Shown here: in pieces, positions 57,143 through 64,000 of the stretch | Layout of the letters: every line of letters begins with the position of its first letter | How positions within the stretch are numbered: the stretch's first letter is position 1 | DNA from: Adiantum capillus-veneris | Lineage: Eukaryota; Streptophyta; Polypodiopsida; Polypodiales; Pteridaceae | Assembly (NCBI GenBank): GCA_014529385.2 | Contig: CM043944.1 | Coordinates: 168,835,740 to 168,899,739 of the forward strand | DNA length: 64,000 nt | Reading direction: 5' to 3' | Notes under the pieces: generated by a model | What the model was told of the DNA's origin: nothing | The model's database searches: none | The model's input: only the letters and a program-made list of their open reading frames with translations | Made by a program: the position numbers and the translations under genes

Positions 57143-59007
57143 GATGGCTTGGATGGGATTTTTCATTTTCACTGGGGATGCGGAAACCTGGCTTCAAGAT
57201 TATGGATTGTTCGTGGTGGAAAGCGGTCAATCAAGAGAAGACGGTGCGGTGTAGGTGTTCCCACTTCCTAGTTCGTAGTAAACCAAGGCTATGGTTTGAT
57301 AGCCTTGGTGATAAATAAAGGGCAGATTGTGAAGCCCTAGAGGCGTCTTTTTGAAGCATATATGTTGTGGATGCGCAGCTACACGAAGTAAAGAGAAAGC
57401 TAGACGGTTTGAAGCAAAGCTTGGAGGATGATTTTCAAGCGTTCCAATGGGAATTCAAAAGCCTTTGGGGGAAATTGATCAAGGTAACTGCTGCAGAAAA
57501 TGTCAGTTTTTAAAGTTGAGTAAATTCATGCACTGCCTACATGAGGAAGTGCGAGATAAGGTGGAGGTAGATAACCCGGTGTCATATGAGGAGGCGGTAG
57601 CTCTAGCGAAAGGGCGGACCAAAAAAATTTTGAAAAAGCGCGAGGCTAGGTAGGTTTTGTCAGGCAAAATGATGCCAAGGCAGTGTAATGCGGTGGTAGC
57701 CCAGCCGCAGGTGGTACAAAGAGAAGTGCAAGTGCGAGAAGAACCAAGGGTTCTTTGGCTACAGAGAGACAGGGTGGTTCCTATGCCAAGGATGCCGGAT
57801 AGAGCGGTTCCAATTGTGGAGGAAGTACAAGTAGTTCCAGAGTGGAAAAAGGATGTGTTGCCAAATTCGAGTGAGGCTGTAGAAGTTCCATTGAAGTGCG
57901 GTAAAGAAAAAAGGCTGCGTTTTGCCAACAAGGTCGAAGCGGTGAAGCTAGAGGAGATTCTTGAGCTTGAAACAGAGGAGAAGGTTGAGTCGAGTTACAG
58001 TAGCTCTATGGATGTAGACATTAGTTGGGAGATAGGGTTGTCTCAATCCAGGTATGATGAGTTCAACTTCTTACATGTGAGTGGAGAAGTAGTGAATGTG
58101 TACAAGGTGCAGTATGAAGTGCAAGCCGAGGTGCCTAATGAAAGCCAAGTGGACCAGTTTAGCCCTACAGGTGGTGAAGAGCAGGTAAAGCTGGTGTGTG
58201 GTACCATGCTAATGGCCATGTTGATGAAGGTAGCGATGGAGTGTGCCATAGTGGTGCATCAGGTGCAAAGTTTTACTAAGAGGGATAGGGTAGTTGTACC
58301 TATGGAAGAGGACAAGGAGGATGTGATAGAGAATGAGTTTCTCTCTTCCTTGGGGGAACTGATAATGCACCGGTAGAAGAGCAGGTAGTTGCCGTCGACA
58401 AGGAAATGGCGCTTATCGACCTTGAAGGTCCAGTTGAAGAGGAAGAGCTGAACGATGCTGGAATTGAGTGCATGGCAAGTGAGAAAGGTAGTGCGGAGTC
58501 AAAGCTAGAGGTGCTTCCTATGTAGTCGGTGCACTCTGTGATAGGTGATGTGGATTCCAAGGCGGTGTCCAAGGTTTCTAAGGAAGTCTATGAGTGGTGG
58601 TTGAAAGGGATGCTAATAAAGGCAGCTGTGCTGTGTGCCATTGAGCAGGTACAGGATCTACTAGATGAGGATCTAGTCTTACATGGTTGGGAGGGGGGGT
58701 TAAGTATGTCAGGTATATTAGGTCTGTTTGGTGTAAGCGACGAGGACTGTATGTCTTTGGATGATGAGCACGATGGTGCTCTATTGGGTATTCTTGGAGG
58801 CACTTTGTTGCAAGGGGGCAGTTTGCCAAGGAATGCTTGAAGTGGTAGAAGCATGCTGATGGCAGTTTGGCTATGTAGTTGGATATGTGCCTTGGTGTGG
58901 CACTATGCAAAGTTGTTGTTGCAGGTGGACGGAGAAGGCTAATGCAAGGTGTTTGGTCCAGGTGGTGTCTATGCGGTAAAGCGAGAGGTTGGGCAACCCG
59001 CTTAAAC
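57143..59007 (+). pseudogene. Family E internal 1: Gag plus post-Gag protein
   Basis: The Gag start reads MAWMGFFIFTGDAETWLQDY. A middle part (LDGLKQSLEDDFQAFQWEFK) is followed by a frame change at AGTTTTTAAAG (about 57505) into FLKLSKFMHCLHEEVRDKVE. A TAG at 57651 lies at the Gag/post-Gag boundary. The post-Gag region has a Val/Pro/Arg-rich stretch, an acidic stretch (SSMDVDISWE), the hydrophobic block KLVCGTMLMAMLMKVAMECA, and VPMEEDKEDVIENEF. A further frame change near 58350 precedes the C-terminal part (LLDEDLVLHGWEGGLSMSGI and LVWHYAKLLL ... VFGPGGVY). There is no Pol. It is homologous to D and to E internal 2. Confidence 0.75.
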
Positions 59008-59137
59008 AAAGACAACTAGTTACAAGTGCCAGTTTTGTACGTACGTTAGGTGATTTTGTGGTGTACAGAGAGTTTGCTTTTGGTGTGCAGTTTTTTTAGT
59101 ACAATAAGCCCATGTGTGGTTGAACATAAATGTTCAA

Positions 59138-59150
59138 TGAGGAGGTAGGA
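59138..59150 (+). promoter_or_regulatory. Polypurine tract, E internal 1
   Basis: TGAGGAGGTAGGA lies directly before AATGATGGCACAGCC, the start of E LTR 2. Confidence 0.6.
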
Positions 59151-60454
59151 AATGATGGCACAGCCAAAGTTGGTCCGAGCTAGAAAGTGGTCGATGCTAA
59201 GCAAAGGTTGCAGGCAGGTGCAATGTAGAAGGCTAGAGCAAATACCAAGGTCCTGGGCAATCTAGTGCAACAGAAAAGTATGTCTAAAGTGGCAAGATCC
59301 AAGTTGGCTCAGTTGGGGTAGCAAGTGAAGGTGCCCGAAGTGCTCTATCAGTGTCCTGACATGTAGTACTCGCGATGCTCTAGGATTTCGTCCAGACGGC
59401 TCATCAAATGGAGCTATGCAGAGAGAGATTTGCCAGTTTGAAGGTGAAGGTGGTTGCAGATTTCCGACGGGATGGACATGTGTGTCTAGGCTAGAGAAGT
59501 GGATATGAAATGATAGGGCTGAAGTTCTCAATTTATGGAGCCTGTTGGTCTTTTCAGATTGATGATCGGACCCACGGTGTGCAAGTTATGAGCTGTCAAA
59601 ATTTTGACGGGGGTCGGGTCTGAGCCCACTTGCCCGCATCGGGGGATGCACCATCTGGCATTTTCATGAGCTCGGTAGATGTTTAGTTCATAGTATGTAG
59701 TGTATGATTCTAGCACGAAGTGACAGTACGTGCATCGGAGTCCGGAGCACGAAGATATGCTCCGACGAAGTTAGCGATTTGTGGTAAACGTGAAGAGTCA
59801 GATGTTTTTTTCCCAGTTTGGGGTGCACTGATCGAGGTCGAGTTAAAGTTGCCTTGCAAGGTCAGTACTGAGCTTGAAGATTGGAATGTAGGGTTTTGGT
59901 CGGGTTTGACGACCGGTGCATAGGCCAATTGAGTAGGATATGGCAGAGCATCCAATGCAAGCAAAAAAAGGTTTTTTTTAGTTAAAATGGGGGGTTTTTT
60001 GAGGAACTTGGAAGCCTTCAAAGGGGAGAACTCCAACAAGGTGCCACGTGGTGGACATCATGGTCCCATATGCGCAGCAAGGCCTCAAGGAGGCGTAGTT
60101 TATAGCCGGGGTCATGAGATCCCATTAGGACACAAAGGGTGAGAGAGAGGGGAGCTCCCTCACCCTGTTGGCTATGGCATAAAGTGCACGACGCTGTGCG
60201 CACACTATCAGGTGGCACAATTGGCGCTTTTTGTTGGAGTTGGAGGTTGCGTGGCTATGGCTGGCGGCGTGTGGTGATCAATGGGCGGCTTCAAGGAGCG
60301 CATGTCGCAGGTGACGTGGCAGTTATCTAAGGCCTTGTGCCCACAGCCTTAGGGCCCCAACTTTTTTTAGGGTAAATGCCCCCCCCCCCCCCCCCCCAAA
60401 TAGCGACATCGCTATTGATTGGCAAGGGGAGGGTCCCGTATCAAGGAAGTGAGC

Positions 60455-60603
<149 letters not shown>

Positions 60604-60987
60604 GAGAGCCGCTAAGAGTACAAGTGTAAAGCAAGGGGCAGTTTCAAGGCCGGACAAGCAGAGGTGAAGGCAGGTGGGAGTTAGACCAAAAGGGGGGAAA
60701 TGAGGAGAGAGAAATAAAAGAAGAGAAAGCAGGTGTGAGCCGGATAGAAGTGGCCAAAGGGGCAGTGTAAGATTTGGGTAGCCCAAAGGGGTACAAAATG
60801 AAGAAAAAAAGGAAAAAAATAAAAAAGGCTAGGGGCAAGAACGACATCGTTAATCCCCCCTAAGTGCAAAGAGAGAAAGAGAGAGCAGAGGAAAAACGTA
60901 AAGCGGCTACCCCTTCCAAAAGATGCTAAAATTAAGATGCCAGATGGTCAAATGAGAGGGAAATTTCCAAAATTGAAGACCCTCCCA

Positions 60988-60994
60988 TATAAAA
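60988..60994 (+). promoter_or_regulatory. TATA box in E LTR 2
   Basis: TATAAAA lies about 390 bp after the AG run. The same place in E LTR 1 reads TAGAAAA, so that copy may be a weaker promoter. Confidence 0.6.
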
Positions 60995-61541
60995 GTCAAA
61001 TTTTCATCAAATTAGGGGCTTTTTTCCGGCCTTTTTGTGCCGTTTGAAGCCGACAAAGTGGAGATCTCTGACAGAGGGATGTGCCTGTCAAAGCCCTTTG
61101 TATTTTCATGTGAAAATGTCCATGGTGATGGTAATGTAAACCTGTGTACATGTTTGGTGAAGTGCAATCAAGCCATTGTTGCCCCGTCTTGTTGTTTCCC
61201 CTCTCCCCCTTCTCTTTCACTTGCTTTCATGTTTCCCCTCTATGCCGACAGTGTGAATGTGTGTACCCCCCCGGACCGACGGTGTTTTGTGTGAGAGAGT
61301 GATATTGAGTGGTTGCGAGCGTGTGTAAGGGTGGAGACAGACTGTGGCAGCAGGTGTGCTTTGTGTGGTGGGTTTGTGGAGTGTTGAACAATGGAAATTG
61401 AGCAGGCAGTGGTCTGCTGGTGTAAACTGTATTTTTTGAAGGTGTTTTCCGAGAGGATAGGGGTTCTGTGGATACCCTGAGCTTTAGAGAGGCCCTTGTC
61501 TTTGTGCCAGGTGTGTTCCCCCATTCCCCCTCTCCATCTTC

Positions 61542-61559
61542 TGGTACCCCCCAATGAGG
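61542..61559 (+). promoter_or_regulatory. Primer binding site, E internal 2
   Basis: TGGTACCCCCCAATGAGG is the E site with one substitution and one inserted C. Confidence 0.65.
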
Positions 61560-61645
61560 ACTATGTTGATGCTCCTAGTTGATATCAAAGTGATGATTTT
61601 CGTGATGCCAAATGTGCGGTCTTTGAAGAGCAAGTGCTGCTAGTG

Positions 61646-63491
61646 ATGGCTTGGACGGGATTTTCCATTTTCACTGGGGTTGAAGACTATGGATTGTTTG
61701 TGGTGGAAAGCGGTCTATCAAGAGAAGACGGTGCGGTGCAAGCGTTCCCGCTTCCTAGTTCGTGATAAAGCGAGGCTATGGTTCGATAGCCTTGGTGATA
61801 AAGAAAAGGGAAATTGTGAAGCCCTAGAGGCGGCTTTTCAAACTAGATATGTTGTGGATGCGCTGCTGGACAAAGTAAAGAAAAAGCTAGATGGTTTGAA
61901 GCAAAGCTTGGAGGATGATTTTCAAGCGTTCGAATGGGAATTCAAAACCCTTTGGGGGAAATTGATCAAGGTAACTACTGCAGAAAATGCCAGTTTTTAA
62001 AGTTGAGTAAATTCATGGACTGCCTACATGAGGAAGTGCGAGATAAGGTGGAGGTAGATAACCCGGTGTCATATCAGGAGGCGGTAGCTCTAGCGAAAGG
62101 GCGGACCAAAAAGATTTTGAAAAAGCGCGAGGCTAGGCAGGTTTTGTCAGGCACAATGATGCCAAGGCAATGTAATGCGGTGGTAGCCGAGCCGCAGGTG
62201 GTACAAAGAGAAGTGCAAGTGCGAGAAGAACCAAGGGTTCTTTGGCTACAGAGAGACAGGGTGGTTCCTATGCCAAAGATGCCGGCTAGAGCGGTTCCAA
62301 TTGTGGAGGAAGTACAAGTGGTTCCAGAGTGGACAAAGGATGTGCTGCCAAATTCGAGTGTGGTTGTAGAAGTTCCATTGAAGTGAGGTAAAGAACAAAG
62401 GGTTCGGTTTGCAGACAAGGTCGAAGCGGTGAAGCTAGAGGAGATTCCAGAGCTTGAAACAGAGGAGGAGGTTGAGTTGAGTGACAGTAGCTCTATGGAT
62501 GTTGACACTAGTTGGGAGATAGCGTTGTCTCAATCCAGGTATGATGAGTTCAACTTCTTACATGTGAGTGGAGAAGTAGTGAATGTGTACAAGGTGCAGC
62601 ATGAAGTGCAACTCGAGGTGCCTAATGAAGGCCTAGTGGAGTATTTTAGCCTTACAGGTGGTGAAGAGTAGGTAAAGCTGGTGTGTGGTACCATGCTAAT
62701 GGCCATGTTGATGAAGGTAGCGATGGAGTGTGCCATAGTGGTGCATCAGGTGCAAAGTTTTAATAAGAGGGATAGCATAGTTGTACCTATGGAAGAGGAC
62801 AAGGAGGATGTGATAGAGAATGAGTTTCTCTCTTCCTTGGCGGAACTTTATAATGCAGCGATAGAAGAGCAGGTAGTTCCACTCGACAATCAAATGGTGC
62901 TTATCGACCTTGAAGGTCCAATTGAAGAGGAAGAGCTCGACGATGCTGGAATTGAGTGCATGGCAGGTGAGAAAGGTAGTGCATAGTCAAAGTTAGAGGT
63001 GCTTTCTATGCAGTCGGTGCACTCTGTGAACAGGTGATGTTGATTCCAAGGTGGTGTCCAAGCTTTCTAAGGATGTTTGTGAGTGGTGGTTGAAAGGGAT
63101 GATAATAAAGCCAACTGTGCAGTGTGCTATTGAGCATGTACAGGATCTGCTAGATGAGGATCTAGCATTACATGGTTGGGAGGGCGGGTTAAGTATGTCA
63201 GGTATATTAGGTCTCTTTGGTGCGAGCGACGATGCAGGTATGTCTTTGGATGGTGAGCACGATGGTGCTCTATTGGGTATTCTTGGAGGCACTTTGTTGC
63301 GAGGGGGCAGTTTTCCAAGGAATGCTTGGAGTGGTAGAAGCATGATGATGGCAGTTTGGCTATGCAGTTGGATATGTGCCTTGGTGTGGCACTATGCAAA
63401 GCTGTTGCAAGTGGATGGAGAAGTTCAATGCAAGGTGTTTGACCCAGGTGGTGTCTATGAGAGAAAGCAGGGGGTTGGGCAACCCACTTAA
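61646..63491 (+). pseudogene. Family E internal 2: Gag plus post-Gag protein
   Basis: This has the same plan as E internal 1. Gag opens MAWTGFSIFTGVED, with a short deletion removing the ETW part. It continues in another frame as ARLWFDSLGDKEKGNCEALE and again breaks at AGTTTTTAAAG (about 61991). The post-Gag frame (61934-62986) is open except for TGA 62384, TAG 62669 and TAG 62984. The Gag/post-Gag boundary has CAG (62138) where copy 1 has TAG. The C-terminal part (63051-63491) is open: LLDEDLALHGWEGGLSMSGI, LVWHYAKLLQVDGE, KVFDPGGVYERK and GVGQPT. The hydrophobic block reads KLVCGTMLMAMLMKVAMECA. There is no known domain beyond Gag. Confidence 0.77.
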
Positions 63492-63622
63492 ACAAAGACA
63501 GCGGGTTACAGGTGCCAGTTTTGTACGTATGTTAGGTGTTTTTATGGTGTACAGAGTGTTTGCTTTTGGTGTGCAGTTTCTTTAGTACAATAAGCCCATG
63601 TGTGGTTGAACATAAATGTTCA

Positions 63623-63635
63623 ACGAGGGGTGGGG
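63623..63635 (+). promoter_or_regulatory. Polypurine tract, E internal 2
   Basis: ACGAGGGGTGGGG precedes CAA and the LTR 3 start TGATGGTGCAGCC. Confidence 0.65.
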
Positions 63636-63638
63636 CAA

Positions 63639-64000
63639 TGATGGTGCAGCCAAAGTTGGTCCGAGCTAGAAAGTGGTTGATGCTAGGAAAAGGTTGCAGG
63701 CAGGTGCAGTGCAGAAGGCTAGAGCACATACCAAGGTCTTGGGCAACGGAAAAGTGGCAGCGGAAAGTATGCCTAAAGCGGCTTTTTAGGCTAAAAAAGC
63801 TCCAAGTTGGCTCATTTGGGGTAGAAAATGAAGGTGTACAAAGTGCTCTATCAGTGTCCTAAAATGTAGTACTCGAGATGCTCTAGGATCTCGTCGGACG
63901 GCTCATCAAAGGGAGCTATGCAGAGAGAGATATGCCAGTTTGAAGGTTAAAGTGGTTGGAGATTCCGGACAGGATGGACATGTGTGTTTAGGCCAGAGAA
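63639..64000 (+). repeat. Family E LTR 3, cut by the window end
   Basis: The first 362 bp of a third E LTR match 59153 onward. It completes an LTR-internal-LTR-internal-LTR array that may continue beyond the window. Confidence 0.85.

Noticed and set aside
63127-63495. Minus-strand ORFs opposite the E post-Gag region (also 58578-59015)
   Set aside because: They mirror the conserved plus-strand protein; the two copies are alike only because the sense strand is.

Overview
The window is repeat-rich nuclear DNA of a plant, almost certainly a vascular plant. The transposable elements are all plant types: chromoviruses with chromodomains, Tat-type Ty3/gypsy elements with two RNase H domains, and a TNT1-like copia element. 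I recognise no host gene, rRNA or tRNA. A fern or another lineage with a large genome is possible, but this rests only on my impression of the LINE and Tat proteins.

Layout, left half. Positions 1-1439, 10567-11389 and 16326-16387 are three pieces of one chromovirus pol gene (Chromo-1), whose 3' LTR starts at 16419. It was split by two later insertions. Element A (1440-10566) is a nearly intact Tat-type retrotransposon with almost identical LTRs, three small leader ORFs and a full Gag-Pol. Element B (11390-16325) is non-autonomous: it has LTRs, one leader ORF, Gag and an acidic post-Gag ORF, but no Pol. A degenerate Athila-like primer site lies near 19780. A complete but decayed copia element on the minus strand (20589-26155, 5-bp target duplication TGTGC) follows, and then a decayed second chromovirus (Chromo-2, 26485-32450).

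Layout, right half. Positions 32944-42304 hold an array of family D non-autonomous elements (LTR, internal, LTR, internal stub, LTR). It was rearranged by a microhomology deletion, an AG-microsatellite-anchored duplication and a chimeric insertion at 40361-41962. After a copia remnant and a possible CACTA terminus, a broken LINE occupies 44305-48063. A Tat pol fragment (about 52100-52668) abuts a family E array (52669-64000, LTR, internal, LTR, internal, LTR). The first E LTR was hit by element C (53645-55657), a relative of A.

How the parts fit. A is the only element that looks able to supply Pol. B, D and E keep Gag, primer sites and polypurine tracts but replace Pol with an acidic or hydrophobic post-Gag product, as parasites mobilised in trans would. 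The most unusual features are the conserved roughly 70-residue leader ORFs in A, B and C, the shared post-Gag protein in D and E, 4-bp target duplications for A, B and C, and long dinucleotide microsatellites sitting inside LTRs. Coordinates of partial or decayed elements are approximate.
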